This document shows, piece after piece, positions 1 to 9,277 of a stretch of 64,000 nucleotides of DNA (positions are counted from its first letter, which is position 1; every line of letters begins with the position of its first letter). This DNA comes from an uncultured Planctomycetaceae bacterium. GTDB lineage: Bacteria > Planctomycetota > Planctomycetia > Planctomycetales > Planctomycetaceae. The notes beneath the pieces were generated by a model. It was not told where the DNA came from. It saw nothing but the letters and a program-made list of their open reading frames with translations, and searched no databases. Position numbers and translations under genes: made by a program. The DNA lies in NCBI GenBank assembly GCA_937916515.1, contig CALFSX010000297.1, forward strand, positions 1-64,000. The letters run 5' to 3'.

Positions 1-116
1 CCATTTCATCAATGATATCCAGGGGGAAACGGGTATCCGGACACGCTGCTAGCGGACTTCAAATCCTAAATCGTGTTCGGCAGTGTTCCAATGCAAACTT
101 ATCAGCTACCAACGCA

Positions 117-146
117 AACAGGCGTTGCCAGTTGGCAACGCCTGTT
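117..146. terminator. perfect hairpin downstream of rpoZ
   Basis: A 13-bp perfect stem (AACAGGCGTTGCC with its complement) closes on a 4-nt AGTT loop. It lies about 70 bp beyond the rpoZ stop and could end the gmk-rpoZ transcript. Neither side carries a strong T-run, so Rho-independent activity is only inferred. Bases 1-116 hold no gene I can support. Confidence 0.45.
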
Positions 147-214
147 GATTAGTTTTGTTTGAGTCTTCAGATCAGCATTACGAAAACACTGGCTGCTGAC
201 ATTGCGGATCTGGC

Positions 215-502
215 TTAAAGATCGTCGATTCCCGGACCGTCATCGGCGCCCAGCAGGGCTTGCAGAGCATCGATGGTTTCGGATTCGTCTGCGACAACCT
301 GAACTCGCCCACTGGTGTCCAGATAGATTTTGTCGGTCATAATTTCAGCAACCACAATCTGCATCAGATCTTTGGTTTGCATATCCACGAGAGCTCTCGC
401 ACCTCGGTTTAGAGCCACCATTCGCTTTTGTACAAGCGTGGTCAGCTTAAAGCGGCCGCCGACTTTTCGGGCGATCTCGTCTTCACGAAATTCGTCATGC
501 AT
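215..502 (-). CDS. rpoZ: DNA-directed RNA polymerase omega-like subunit
   Basis: This 95-residue protein resembles RpoZ, the small subunit that helps assemble RNA polymerase. The core (residues about 8-65) carries [23 protein letters not shown], here described by its key residues K14, G15-G16, L20, Q25, R27 and R33-G34, which fits the family pattern of an early helix followed by K-R-x-x-x-L. The C-terminus is acidic. It overlaps the end of gmk by 8 bp, and the gmk-rpoZ pairing is common across bacteria, which supports the call more than the weak similarity of the short protein does. Confidence 0.8.
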   Translation of the reverse strand: MHDEFREDEIARKVGGRFKLTTLVQKRMVALNRGARALVDMQTKDLMQIVVAEIMTDKIYLDTSGRVQVVADESETIDALQALLGADDGPGIDDL

Positions 503-1097
503 TCTTGCTCGTCTCCTCAGACTTCAAAATCTCACAGATTTCGCTGACAGCTCGATCCAGTTCGTCATTGACGACAATGTAGCGATACCGTCCGGCGTAT
601 TTTACTTCGCTGGCAGCCGTCGCCAGGCGTTTTTGGATGACTTCTTCGCTTTCGGTGCCTCGGGCACGCAAACGCTTCTCAAACTCTTCTGCAGGCGTCG
701 TCAGGAAGATGGTAACAGCATTGGGATACTGCTGCATAACATTCAGAGCCCCTTCGACGTCAATTTCCAGGAAAGCCCACGCATTATCCTGCCAGGCACG
801 GTCGATCTCAGATTTTAGTGTCCCGTACAGGTATCCCGACGAAAAAACCTCGGCGTGTTCAATAAACAGATCGTCTGCCAGCCCCTGGCGGAAGTCTTCA
901 TCTGACAGAAAATAGTAATCTTCGCCGTGGATTTCCTGAGGTCGAGGCTTTCTGGTGGTTGCGGACACAGATTTCAGCAACTTTACGGGCGAATCCTGCG
1001 TCAGGCGATTAACGATCGTCGTCTTGCCGCTGCCGCTGGGACCGGAAAGAACGACCACGCGTTGGAAATCTGAATTTGTGCGATCAGGTGTCGACAT
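495..1097 (-). CDS. gmk: guanylate kinase
   Basis: This 200-residue enzyme phosphorylates GMP to GDP using ATP in the cytoplasm. The P-loop GPSGSGKT lies at residues 19-26, followed by the GMP-binding segment ([19 protein letters not shown], starting near residue 45) and the EHAEV and EIDVEGA motifs typical of the family. The ATG at 1097 (MSTPD) is preferred to an upstream in-frame start at 1130 because family members begin a few residues before the P-loop strand. The gene overlaps rpoZ and is probably co-transcribed with it. Confidence 0.95.
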   Translation of the reverse strand: MSTPDRTNSDFQRVVVLSGPSGSGKTTIVNRLTQDSPVKLLKSVSATTRKPRPQEIHGEDYYFLSDEDFRQGLADDLFIEHAEVFSSGYLYGTLKSEIDRAWQDNAWAFLEIDVEGALNVMQQYPNAVTIFLTTPAEEFEKRLRARGTESEEVIQKRLATAASEVKYAGRYRYIVVNDELDRAVSEICEILKSEETSKNA

Positions 1098-1154
1098 GAA
1101 GTAATTTTCAGCACGCCCGCCACAAAGCAAAGGCTCAGACTATCAAAGAAACCG

Positions 1155-1291
1155 AACAAGGGCTTCGCCCTTGACCCGTTGGCATGGATGGTGGAATAGT
1201 GTGGGACGTTCGAATCGCCGAGCCGCTCCGTTGTCGCTCCGACCAACATGCGCGCACCGTGCGCGTATCATTTCCAGTAAAACTTTAATAA
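1155..1291 (-). repeat. R1 repeat, copy A
   Basis: This is a member of the ~138-bp R1 family. Read on the minus strand it has the A-rich leader, the GCGCACGGTGCGCGC palindrome, the TTGGTCGGAGCGACAA hairpin and the terminal AAGGGCGAAGCCCTT hairpin. It fills most of the gap between yicC and gmk. Confidence 0.85.
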
Positions 1292-1415
1292 CGATTGTTC
1301 TGTTACATCTTGATTTTGTGGTCGCCGCAGTCACCAGACTTTGGAATGCCACTGACAATGGCCTGCACTCTGGCAAGTCCAACTACGGCATCCGAAGTTT
1401 CAACTGCTTAGTAGT

Positions 1416-1461
1416 GGATCTTATTAAAGATCCCCGTGTCGCAGGATCTTTACCAAGATCC
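1416..1461. repeat. two GGATCTT hairpins
   Basis: Two hairpins with the same 7-bp stem (GGATCTT/AAGATCC) and different 4-nt loops (ATTA at 1416-1433, TACC at 1444-1461) lie just beyond the yicC stop. A third copy with loop GTTA is at 7347-7364. They may be terminator-like or simple REP-type repeats; no T-run follows. Confidence 0.6.
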
Positions 1462-1491
1462 AATACCATAAAATTGAGCTGTGACGCAGCA

Positions 1492-2382
1492 CTACTCTAC
1501 GTTCTGCAATACTTCCCGAATGCGTTCAATCGCCGCCTTCATTTCGACCACGGCATGAGCAATTGGCACATTGTTGGCCTTGGAACCAATTGTATTGATC
1601 TCTCGAAACATTTCCTGTCCGACAAATTCCAGCTTTCGGCCCAGCGACTTCTCGCTGTCGATAAAGGCATGAAACTGCTGAATGTGTGATCGCAGCCGAG
1701 TAATCTCTTCGTTGATGTCGCAGCGATCTGCGAAAGTGGCGACTTCGCGAATGACGTCTTTATCTTCCAACTGCACGTCCGTATCGGCAATGGCCTTGCG
1801 AACTCGATCCAGCAGCTTTTCGCGGTATTCAGCCACCACTGACGGTGCCTGTTTTTCCACTTCGTTGACCTGATCTTCAATCACCTGGCATTGCAGTTTC
1901 AGGTCCTGCCGCATCGATTCGCCTTCGATGCTGCGGAAGTCGTAAAAATGCGTTAACGCTTCTTCGATCGTGGACTTCAGCAGTGGCCAGATGCTTTCTC
2001 TAACTTCCGACGCGACTTCTGCGTCTTCGATGACTCCAGGCAGTTGCAGCAGATCTGACAACGCTGGCTGAGAAGCAGAGCCCGCTGGCAAGCTTGCCTG
2101 CACAGCCGCCAGCTGGTTCATATAAGCTTCAAGAACTTCCGTGTTAATCGTGTGCCCAGCGCGAACGGCGCTTAATCTGATGCGAAACGAAAGCTGCACG
2201 GAACCTCGAGCAATATGCTCGCGGATCAGCTTTTCCACTTCGCTTTCAAACTTCGCCGCAATTTCCGGCAGACGCATCGAGACCTTGAGGTATCGATTGT
2301 TAACTGCTTTTAGTTCGACACTGACATGAGCCGTCTCTGAAGACAAAGCTGCATTGCCAAAACCCGTCATGCTTAGCAGCAC
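1492..2382 (-). CDS. yicC: YicC-family endoribonuclease
   Basis: The 296-residue protein matches the YicC family, stress-linked endoribonucleases. It opens with VLLSMTGFGNA, equivalent to the family's MIxSMTGFG, and ends with the conserved DUF1732 region (RLRSHIQQFHAFIDSEKSLGRKLEF onward, with QEMFREINTIGSKAN near residue 260). The start is a GTG at 2382, chosen because GGAAAGG lies 7 nt upstream and the next residues match the family N-terminus; the longer frame to 2457 adds unrelated sequence. YicC next to gmk is a conserved neighbourhood. Confidence 0.92.
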   Translation of the reverse strand: MLLSMTGFGNAALSSETAHVSVELKAVNNRYLKVSMRLPEIAAKFESEVEKLIREHIARGSVQLSFRIRLSAVRAGHTINTEVLEAYMNQLAAVQASLPAGSASQPALSDLLQLPGVIEDAEVASEVRESIWPLLKSTIEEALTHFYDFRSIEGESMRQDLKLQCQVIEDQVNEVEKQAPSVVAEYREKLLDRVRKAIADTDVQLEDKDVIREVATFADRCDINEEITRLRSHIQQFHAFIDSEKSLGRKLEFVGQEMFREINTIGSKANNVPIAHAVVEMKAAIERIREVLQNVE

Positions 2383-2684
2383 GAATGAACCTTTCCCATT
2401 GTGAATACGAAACCAGCCATGATGTGGCCAGACTTGCAGTCCATCTGTTAGCTGCAAACTGCACGATACTGTCTACATGAAAAAACAAGCCGCCCGGGCT
2501 TATGGCTGATGGCGTTTAGAATATGCCGCTCAACTGTTGCCACTTGAGCGTTGCTGACAGCCAACACTAAAACATTCAAGCATCGAAGACGAAGGCTAGT
2601 ACTTTGTCCGTCTAAGACCTGGGGTTGGTGGCCATCTGTAGGTCCGATTCCTACCCTCAAATCATCCAGTGACCGGCACCGGGT

Positions 2685-3347
2685 CTATTCTGGCTTCGTA
2701 GCTTCAGTAACAGGCTCGGCTGGTGCTTCAACTTTCGGCTCGTCAACTTTCGGTGCCGCTTCTTCTGTTTTGGCAGCTTCTTCAGCTTCAGAAGTCTCAG
2801 TTGGTGCTGGCTCTGTCTTAGCCGCTTCTTCTGTAGTTTCTGTCTTCTCTTCAGAAGGCTTTTCTGCAGCCGCTTCTTCTGCAGATTCAGTGTCTGCTGG
2901 TTTGGCTTCTGCTTCTGTTGCAGAGTTTTCTGGCTTGGCTGGAACTGGCTCCGCTGGTGTTACCAACGGGCCACCCGCTGCGGCTGGGTCGGTTGGCTCA
3001 TCAGCAGTCTTTACTTCAGGAGCTGCCTCACCGTCAGCTGATGCTTCTGTTTCCGGATCATCTTCTGCAAGTTCCAGAACGGTTCCAGCCTTGTCGTTGG
3101 CCGCTTTGGCTCGCATAGAAATTCCCAGCAGGCCAGCCACCAATACCCACACAACGGCAACGCCGATTGTGATCTTCGTAAAGATATCGCCCGCTCGAAC
3201 ACCCAAGGCGCTCTGACCGCCCTGGCCGCCGAATGCTCCTGCCAGTCCACCGCCACGACCTCGCTGAATCAGAACCAACAGGATCATCACGACGCTGGAA
3301 AAAGTCAGCACGATCCCCAACGTGTACACTGTAAAGCTGGAACTCAT
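2685..3347 (-). CDS. secG: SecG preprotein translocase subunit with long acidic tail
   Basis: Residues 1-75 are a standard SecG: a first membrane helix, the cytoplasmic loop [20 protein letters not shown] and a second helix ([17 protein letters not shown]). SecG aids SecYEG translocation at the inner membrane. The family is usually 75-110 residues; this one has 220, because about 130 residues rich in Glu, Ala, Thr and Pro follow. The tail is likely disordered. The ATG at 3347 gives the normal SecG N-terminus; an upstream in-frame start at 3383 is less likely. tpiA lies immediately upstream, a common bacterial order. Confidence 0.92.
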   Translation of the reverse strand: MSSSFTVYTLGIVLTFSSVVMILLVLIQRGRGGGLAGAFGGQGGQSALGVRAGDIFTKITIGVAVVWVLVAGLLGISMRAKAANDKAGTVLELAEDDPETEASADGEAAPEVKTADEPTDPAAAGGPLVTPAEPVPAKPENSATEAEAKPADTESAEEAAAEKPSEEKTETTEEAAKTEPAPTETSEAEEAAKTEEAAPKVDEPKVEAPAEPVTEATKPE

Positions 3348-3517
3348 GATTCCGCAAACTCCGATGGCAGCCCGAAACATCAATTTTCGGGAGACTGCAG
3401 GTTTAATAGGACCTTCACTTCAATTCCGTGCGGAAACATTTCCGCCGAACCAAGGTCAGGCAATCTGATAAGTTGAATGGAAAACACACAGCGATCGGCG
3501 AATGTTTGCCTGAACCA

Positions 3518-4291
3518 CTACGAGTTTGCCAGTTTCCGAGCCGCTTCGATAATAGGAATGAACAGTTCAGGCTTCAGGCTGGCTCCACCAACCAGAGCAC
3601 CGTCGACGTTCGGCTGTCCCATCAGTATTTCTGCATTGTCGGCCTTAACGCTGCCGCCGTACAGAATTCGAATCTTATCGGAAAACGCGGCATTGTAGCG
3701 ACTGGTCACCCACTTGCGAAGATGTTCGTGAGCAGATTCCGCTTGTTCCGGGCTGGCTGTGACGCCGGTTCCGATCGCCCAGACTGGTTCGTACGCAATC
3801 ACGACATCTTTGGCGTCTTCTTCAGACACATCCGCCAGACCGCCCGCCATTTGAGTATCCAGAACGGATTCCGTCTTGCCAGCTTCTCGTTCGCTAAGCA
3901 ATTCGCCGACGCAAAGCACAACAGTCAGGCCTCCAGCGATTGCCGCTTTTACCTTTTTGTTGATCATTTCGTCCGTTTCGCCCATCACATGGCGTCGTTC
4001 GCTATGACCGATGATCACGTGGCTGCAACCGACGTCTTTCAGCATTTCCACGGAAACTTCGCCCGTAAATGCACCAGAAGCCTCGAAATACACGTCCTGA
4101 GCACCCAGCTGAACGGCACTCTTGGAAACGACGTCCGAAATCCCCGCCAAATATGGGTAAGGAGGGCAAACCAGAACTTCCACACCGGTTTCCGAAGCTG
4201 GCGCGTTGACTGCCAAAGCTCCCGCCAATTCCGCACCTGAAGCGCGATTGGTGTTCATTTTCCAGTTACCGGCAACGAGAAATCGTCGCAT
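3518..4291 (-). CDS. tpiA: triosephosphate isomerase
   Basis: This 257-residue glycolytic enzyme interconverts dihydroxyacetone phosphate and glyceraldehyde 3-phosphate. All signature elements are present: NWKMN near residue 9 with the catalytic Lys, IIGHSERR with the electrophilic His, [11 protein letters not shown] with the catalytic Glu and the flexible loop, and the phosphate-gripping LYGGSVK and LVGGASLK. Length and start ([13 protein letters not shown]) are normal. It is upstream of secG on the same strand, 170 bp away. Confidence 0.97.
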   Translation of the reverse strand: MRRFLVAGNWKMNTNRASGAELAGALAVNAPASETGVEVLVCPPYPYLAGISDVVSKSAVQLGAQDVYFEASGAFTGEVSVEMLKDVGCSHVIIGHSERRHVMGETDEMINKKVKAAIAGGLTVVLCVGELLSEREAGKTESVLDTQMAGGLADVSEEDAKDVVIAYEPVWAIGTGVTASPEQAESAHEHLRKWVTSRYNAAFSDKIRILYGGSVKADNAEILMGQPNVDGALVGGASLKPELFIPIIEAARKLANS

Positions 4292-4784
4292 CTTGAGACT
4301 CCGACAGTGTTAAAGTGTTTGCGTGGACGGATTTCCGGCCAAATTCGGTCAAATTCAAGCGGCATAGTACTGCCCTGAAACATCAGGTCAACCGGGATCA
4401 CAGCCAAAACGCCCGTTCCTCAGCACGCAGCAGGGGAATTATCCCGTATTGGAATTCTGTTGCTGCCATGTCACTTGAACGACTTTACAGAAACGTCCTG
4501 GAACTGGCAGGATTCTCGGTCAATCTCAGATCGATATTGACCCAAATTCGCAATTATTGCAGATTGACCGTGTGAAGTTGCTGCGGATGGCCGAAACGTC
4601 GGTCGTCTTTTGCTTCCGGAGGATGCGAAAGGATAACTCGCAAACAGGCAAGACGCCCGCTTTGCGATCCTTTGCGGACGCTGGCCGTTGAAGACTAAAT
4701 CGCGTTTCCCGGCAGACATTCCTTTGCCCGGCCTCCGCCAGCATTCGTTGTACGCAAAAGTTTCGCCACCAGGGAAGGTTAGCG
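4292..4784. other. intergenic gap, nothing recognised
   Basis: This is the divergent gap between tpiA (minus) and the gene at 4785 (plus), so it should hold both promoters. I see no repeat, RNA gene or convincing ORF. GGGAAGG, 6 nt before the ATG at 4785, is a good ribosome binding site. Confidence 0.4.
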
Positions 4785-5441
4785 ATGTCGCGTTGGAAAA
4801 ACCTGATCGTCTTATCGTTTATCGGAGTTTATGTGTCCTTCCTGTCGTGGGGAGTGATGGCGCATGCTCTGAAAGTTGGAACCTGCGGCAACACGCTTAG
4901 CTATTTCGTGGTCTGGGACATGTTCTGTGGGTGGACCGCATGGGACGCTCGCACGCACATCATCGCTGAAGATGCCAAAGGCAATTATTTTGAAATGCGT
5001 GAACCATGGGGCGAATTTCATCCCTTCGGCCACGTTGCCAGAATTCACTACGACAACACAAATCATCTGTTGCCGAAGCATATCGACAACGTCATGAAAC
5101 ACACGATCCACGAAGGCATCGACCGTGTTTATGTTGTCGAAGAAGTCTGGCCCAAGCAGTACAACCTGCCTCCCAATCTTTACGCTCATTACTTTGAACG
5201 CCCCAACGACAAGCTCAGCTATTTTCATCTGCGAGCCATCTGCGCTGAAGACGGAACGCCTCTGACAATCAATCCCGACTGGCACACTCAGCAACGTCTG
5301 AATTCCGTGTACGATAACCCTCGCCTGCAACGACAATCAAAGCAGGCAACGGCAATGTACAGCACGCTGTTTACTCCAACGTCGCAGTCTTCCGGGCAGT
5401 CGTTGAATTCCAGCTACAGCACCGGCCTCTCAACCAACTGA
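4785..5441 (+). CDS. membrane-anchored protein of unknown function
   Basis: I do not recognise this 218-residue protein. It has an N-terminal hydrophobic segment (about residues 6-27) that could be an uncleaved anchor or signal. A soluble region rich in Trp, His and Tyr follows (WDMFCGWTAWDARTHI near residue 43, then EPWGEFHPFGHVARIHYD), and a Ser/Thr/Gln-rich tail ends the protein. The start has GGGAAGG 6 nt upstream. An HTTM-domain gene follows 200 bp downstream on the same strand, so the two may act together. Confidence 0.8.
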   Translation: MSRWKNLIVLSFIGVYVSFLSWGVMAHALKVGTCGNTLSYFVVWDMFCGWTAWDARTHIIAEDAKGNYFEMREPWGEFHPFGHVARIHYDNTNHLLPKHIDNVMKHTIHEGIDRVYVVEEVWPKQYNLPPNLYAHYFERPNDKLSYFHLRAICAEDGTPLTINPDWHTQQRLNSVYDNPRLQRQSKQATAMYSTLFTPTSQSSGQSLNSSYSTGLSTN

Positions 5442-5501
5442 AGCCTTGTCCTGTTTCAGCGTCCTTGATCGAAAAATTGCCGAAGCATTGCTTCAGCACC
5501 T

Positions 5502-5606
5502 TAACGAGGCTGTGCCTCAGACCATTTGAGCTACCGCTCAGAAACGCGACTACGTCGCTCAGAAAACTTGACTCAATGTGAACAAGTTCGCTGTTTTAAG
5601 AAGCCT
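5502..5606 (-). repeat. R2 repeat, copy 1
   Basis: On the minus strand this matches the copies at 30672, 52512 and 52620. Shared parts are ACTTGTTCA, TTGAGTCAAGTTTTC, GAGCG-rich inverted segments, CAAATGGTCTGAGGCA and a final GCCTCGTTA. It sits just upstream of the HTTM gene and creates a spurious N-terminal extension of that reading frame. Confidence 0.85.
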
Positions 5607-5639
5607 AAAACACCTTCACGAAGTATTGGAGATTCACGG

Positions 5640-7154
5640 ATGAATCTACCGGCAACTCAAGACCAACCAAAGACTCAACTTGGCCGCTTCTTCTTCGCAA
5701 AGGAAGTGCCGTTTGGCGTGGCCCTGGTGCGGATGCTGCTGCCTCTGGCGGCTGGCACCCCGATGTTTATGCGGTTTCCTCGCGTTCGTGAACTCTATAC
5801 GGCAGACGGTTCTACCGTGCAGATGTTCGAACTATTCGGACATGGCGCCGTGTTGCCTGTGCTGCCACCCAACCTGGCAGTGCCGCTGTATTCTTTGCTG
5901 CTGATCTGCCTGCTGATGGCTGTTGTTGGCTTTCGCACGCGACTGTCGCTGGGCATTGCGTCCACGCTGTACATCTATTTCAACTTCCTTGATGGAGTTG
6001 GCACAATGACCAAATATTCGGTCATTGCGTCGCACCTGTTGGTACTGCTGACCGTTTCCAATTGTGGAGCCGTCTGGTCTGTTGATGCCTTCTTAAAGAA
6101 ACGCGCCATGGGCGGTGCCAATGTCACCTTACCAACGTTTGCCGTCTGGCCAGCTCGACTAATTCAGCTGCTGTTTGCTCACATCTATTTTGGAGCAGCC
6201 ATTACCAAAATTCAGACCGATTCATTCTTCAGTGGCGAGCAAATGCGCTATTGGATGCTAAGCAACTGGAACTACGAAAATCCGGTCGGCGAAGTGATGG
6301 CCATGTGGGCTCCCATGCTGTTGGTCAGTGCATACATGGCTGTCGTGTGGGAAATGATGTTCCCCTTTTTGGTCTGGCGGCCAATCGGACGCCTGGTTGT
6401 GCTTGGTCTGGGAGCAACCTTCCACTTTATGACCTGGCTCACTCTGGGACTGTACATCTTTCCGGCAATCTGCATCAGCGGATACTTCGCTTTCGCCAGC
6501 GAACGTGATGTGATTATTGTTCGGCAGTTTTTCAGAAAGCTGAACATCCAGCGATTCTTCAGCTGGCCGGTCGTCGCAGGAAAGCAAGTGCTTGCTCGCA
6601 TGCCTCAAGCGGTTCCGGCGGCAGTCGTCTGGTCTTGCCTGGCCGCGTTTTGTGCGATCGTCGGAACGGAAGCCGAACTTCGCATGGACATTTACGGAGC
6701 CAACACTGCCGAAGGTGGTTACCGCCTGAAGCCCATGGATGCGACCGTTGCTCGAGCCATGATCAGCAAAGAACAGCGAGTTCGCGAACAGGATAAGTTC
6801 TTTAACTTCGAAATCGGAACTCGCACCGTCGGCGAACTTCTGGCCAATCGACGTTCTGAATTTCAGTTCGGAGAACTCATGCTGGCCCAAGCCAACCTGA
6901 ACCCGCCTCACGAAGACATGTGGCTGGAATGCCTGCTTGTGGATGAAGAGAACCGCACCATCGAACAGTTCGGCCAGTTTGTGACTCGCGATATGCTGCG
7001 AGCCAACTTCAGCTACAAGTTTGGCAACAAGCTGGTGCCGGGAAACTACCAAATGGTACTGAAAAGCGCCAACCAGGAAATCTATCGCCGCAAGTTCGCT
7101 CTGAACGGAACTCCCGAACCAACCGCAAACAACAACACCCTGCTCACCAACTAG
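5640..7154 (+). CDS. HTTM-domain membrane protein
   Basis: The 504-residue protein resembles the HTTM family (horizontally transferred transmembrane domain), related to vitamin K-dependent gamma-carboxylase. Several membrane helices fill residues about 20-310, with conserved-looking features such as VALVRMLLPL, FGHGAVLPVLP, HIYFGAAITKIQTDSFFSGEQMRYW (key residues K and W) and GATFHFMTWLTLGLY. A soluble C-terminal region of about 150 residues follows. The ATG at 5640 is chosen because a GGAG lies 8 nt upstream and because the frame before it is repeat R2. A carboxylase activity is not shown by the sequence. Confidence 0.85.
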   Translation: MNLPATQDQPKTQLGRFFFAKEVPFGVALVRMLLPLAAGTPMFMRFPRVRELYTADGSTVQMFELFGHGAVLPVLPPNLAVPLYSLLLICLLMAVVGFRTRLSLGIASTLYIYFNFLDGVGTMTKYSVIASHLLVLLTVSNCGAVWSVDAFLKKRAMGGANVTLPTFAVWPARLIQLLFAHIYFGAAITKIQTDSFFSGEQMRYWMLSNWNYENPVGEVMAMWAPMLLVSAYMAVVWEMMFPFLVWRPIGRLVVLGLGATFHFMTWLTLGLYIFPAICISGYFAFASERDVIIVRQFFRKLNIQRFFSWPVVAGKQVLARMPQAVPAAVVWSCLAAFCAIVGTEAELRMDIYGANTAEGGYRLKPMDATVARAMISKEQRVREQDKFFNFEIGTRTVGELLANRRSEFQFGELMLAQANLNPPHEDMWLECLLVDEENRTIEQFGQFVTRDMLRANFSYKFGNKLVPGNYQMVLKSANQEIYRRKFALNGTPEPTANNNTLLTN

Positions 7155-7346
7155 CCGGGCCGCCCCGGCAGGCGATGGCGGCCGGGACGCCCCGGCGGGC
7201 GATGGCGTGGAGCAGTTGAGCTGCTGATGTGCGGTGAAGTCGCCGCGTGCGATTAACAGCTGCGATCAGTGCCGTTTTATTTGTGCGCTGATTCGTGTGC
7301 GATTGTGCGCTAATTCGGGGCCATCCCCCGGCAACAGTGTCGTCGT

Positions 7347-7364
7347 GGATCTTGTTAAAGATCC
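7347..7364. repeat. GGATCTT hairpin, third copy
   Basis: This has the same 7-bp stem as the pair at 1416-1461, with loop GTTA and a similar GTNGTGGATC left flank. It lies about 190 bp downstream of the HTTM gene. Confidence 0.55.
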
Positions 7365-7516
7365 TGAACCTCTTAGCTGGACAGCGCCTCGTAAAAGGAA
7401 ACGGCTGCATCGCAGTAACCCCATCAGCCGCAGGGCGTTAGCCCAACGCCGTGAAGGATTTTGAAAAGCAAAAACACTGATTGAACTGGAGAAGAGGCTT
7501 AATGCCGAATGCGTTT

Positions 7517-7712
7517 CAGTCACGAAGTGACGGCAGGTTGTAGCCACGAGCGCGAGCCCGTGGTTTGTAAAAAGTCAGACGGAAAGTCCCGAAGGGACGG
7601 TAGGCGTATCATTTCGCGTTGTTGCCTGTCGTCCCTTCAGGACTGAAAACGACTGTCGAATGCTGTTCCACGGGCTCGCGCCCGTGGCTATCACCTACCG
7701 TCACTTCGTGAC
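7517..7712. repeat. R7 element with long inverted arms
   Basis: Outer arms GTCACGAAGTGACGG and CCGTCACTTCGTGAC flank inner arms built from CCACGAGCGCGAGCCCGTGG and CCACGGGCTCGCGCCCGTGG. The right part (7668-7712) has the family layout: a 20-nt palindrome, then CTATCACCTACC and the GTCAC-TTC-GTGAC hairpin. Related copies are at 23639 and 61526. Confidence 0.75.
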
Positions 7713-7760
7713 TTCAAAGCTTCCCAACTCCAGACTGCGGTCTTTCGCTTTAACTCACTG

Positions 7761-7827
7761 GATTCCCGCCTGCGCGGGAATGACGGTGGTTTGATCGTGG
7801 GTAGATTTCCAGCTGCCGCTCGCCTTA
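7761..7827 (-). repeat. R4 composite repeat
   Basis: It begins with ATTCCCGCCTGCGCGGGAAT, continues with TGACGGTGGTTTGATCGTGG and ends with a conserved block (CCAGCTGCCGCTCGCCTTA). The whole composite recurs at 23384-23486 and 45515-45619. It abuts the end of the aminotransferase gene. Confidence 0.8.
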
Positions 7828-7842
7828 CAGCCCACGACGCGT

Positions 7843-9153
7843 CTACGCCTGTTTAGCCGCCACGCTTTTAACCGCGGCCGCCAGGCGTTTCATGCTTTCG
7901 CGGATGTCTTCCGGATTCAGCACTCCAAAGCTAAGACGCATCTGGTTCTTCGGACGCTCTTTCCATGCTGACGGATAACACAATTCGCCAGGCACATACA
8001 TCACTTTGTCAACGCTGGTGGCACGTTCGAATAAGGCACTTTTGAAGCCCGTTTCAATCGATTCCGGAAGGCTCATCCAAACATACAGGCCGCCGTTGGG
8101 GCGCAACCAGCTGACTCCGTCAATGTCCGAAAAGAACTCTTCCGCAGCGGCCAGCATTGCGTCGCGTTTTAGTTGATAGCTTTTCAGCAGGCCGGTAACG
8201 TGAGTTCTGTAAGTGCCCTGCTTCAAAACTTCAGCGACAATGTTCTGGCTTAAATGAGTGCTGCCGAAGTCTTCATTGCCTTTCAGGTCCGAGACCGGCT
8301 TTATCAATTCCTGCGGCAGAACTCCCATGCCAACTCGAACGCCAGGGGAAAAGCTTTTGCTGAATGTCAGGGCCAGAATCACGTGCTCTCGCCCACCGTT
8401 GGAAGCGGCGTCGTCGAACGACCACAAGCTGGGCATGTCGGGGCCGTCGTACTGCAGCTCTCGATAGGCCGCGTCTTCCAGAATATAGATGTGGTGGTCC
8501 CGTGACCACTTCTTCACAACTTCCATCAACCGAGGTCGACGTTCGTTGCTAAGGCTGATGCCAGCTGGATTATCGTGATAGCTGACAACGTAAACCATCT
8601 TCACTTTGTGCAGTTGGCCATCGTCAGCCAGTTGCTGCAACATCGCGTCCAACGCTTCCGGGCACATGCCGTCGCTGTCGGTTTTGACGGGAATGGTGTT
8701 CGCGCCCACGCCATCAAGCACTCCCAGATAAACAAAATACGTGGGAGCCGCCACCAGGCAAATATCGCCTTCGTCAAAAATCGCCTGAGAAGCCAGGGCC
8801 AGCAACTGCTGAGACCCCGTGGTCAGCATGATCTGGCCAAGAGGCAGATTCGTTGCTTTATCGGAATGATCTTCCAATTCCGCCAGGTAATCTCGAAAGA
8901 CCGATCGCAGCTCTTCCGGACCGGCCGTTGTTCCGTATTGCAGAATCCGTTTCCCACACGCTGCGTCTGCCAGCAACTTTGCAGATGCGTCTTTCACAAG
9001 CTGCACGGGCAGAGTTTGAAGATCGACGAAACCGGCCGCTAATGACAGACAGTCGGCGTTTTCGAGCCCCTGTTGAATTAGAAATCCGATGGCTTGTTCA
9101 GAAGCCCGACGAGCCATAATGGCGGGCTGAAATCCGGTCGCGGTTGTGTTCAT
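7843..9153 (-). CDS. PLP-dependent aminotransferase (class I/II fold)
   Basis: The 436-residue protein is a fold-type I aminotransferase of the group that includes 2-aminoadipate transaminase and the MocR C-terminal domain. The PLP lysine lies in LTFSKSFSPGVRVG near residue 262. Other family features are LSLAAGFVD, LQYGTTAGPEELR, TTGSQQLLAL, SYHDNPAGISL (the Asn-Pro site), and a C-terminal RLSFGVLNPEDI with the substrate-carboxylate Arg. No DNA-binding domain is fused. The substrate cannot be told from sequence. It ends next to an R4 repeat and is 125 bp from the divergent-oriented space of the transporter gene upstream. Confidence 0.88.
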   Translation of the reverse strand: MNTTATGFQPAIMARRASEQAIGFLIQQGLENADCLSLAAGFVDLQTLPVQLVKDASAKLLADAACGKRILQYGTTAGPEELRSVFRDYLAELEDHSDKATNLPLGQIMLTTGSQQLLALASQAIFDEGDICLVAAPTYFVYLGVLDGVGANTIPVKTDSDGMCPEALDAMLQQLADDGQLHKVKMVYVVSYHDNPAGISLSNERRPRLMEVVKKWSRDHHIYILEDAAYRELQYDGPDMPSLWSFDDAASNGGREHVILALTFSKSFSPGVRVGMGVLPQELIKPVSDLKGNEDFGSTHLSQNIVAEVLKQGTYRTHVTGLLKSYQLKRDAMLAAAEEFFSDIDGVSWLRPNGGLYVWMSLPESIETGFKSALFERATSVDKVMYVPGELCYPSAWKERPKNQMRLSFGVLNPEDIRESMKRLAAAVKSVAAKQA

Positions 9154-9277
9154 GAAAGTTCAATTTGTTGATGGTGCAACACTGGTTCACTTTTGAAGAA
9201 GCTGAGTTATAAAGAGTTTGGCGGTTCACGCGACACCGTCTTGAGCGCCAGGGTTCGCAGTTTCCACTTTTCAGCAT

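Noticed and set aside
2588-2670. Possible tRNA on the plus strand (T-arm GTAGG-TCCGATT-CCTAC, then CATCCA)
   Set aside because: The T-arm is perfect, but I find no matching acceptor arm or anticodon arm at the right distance. It may be a tRNA remnant.
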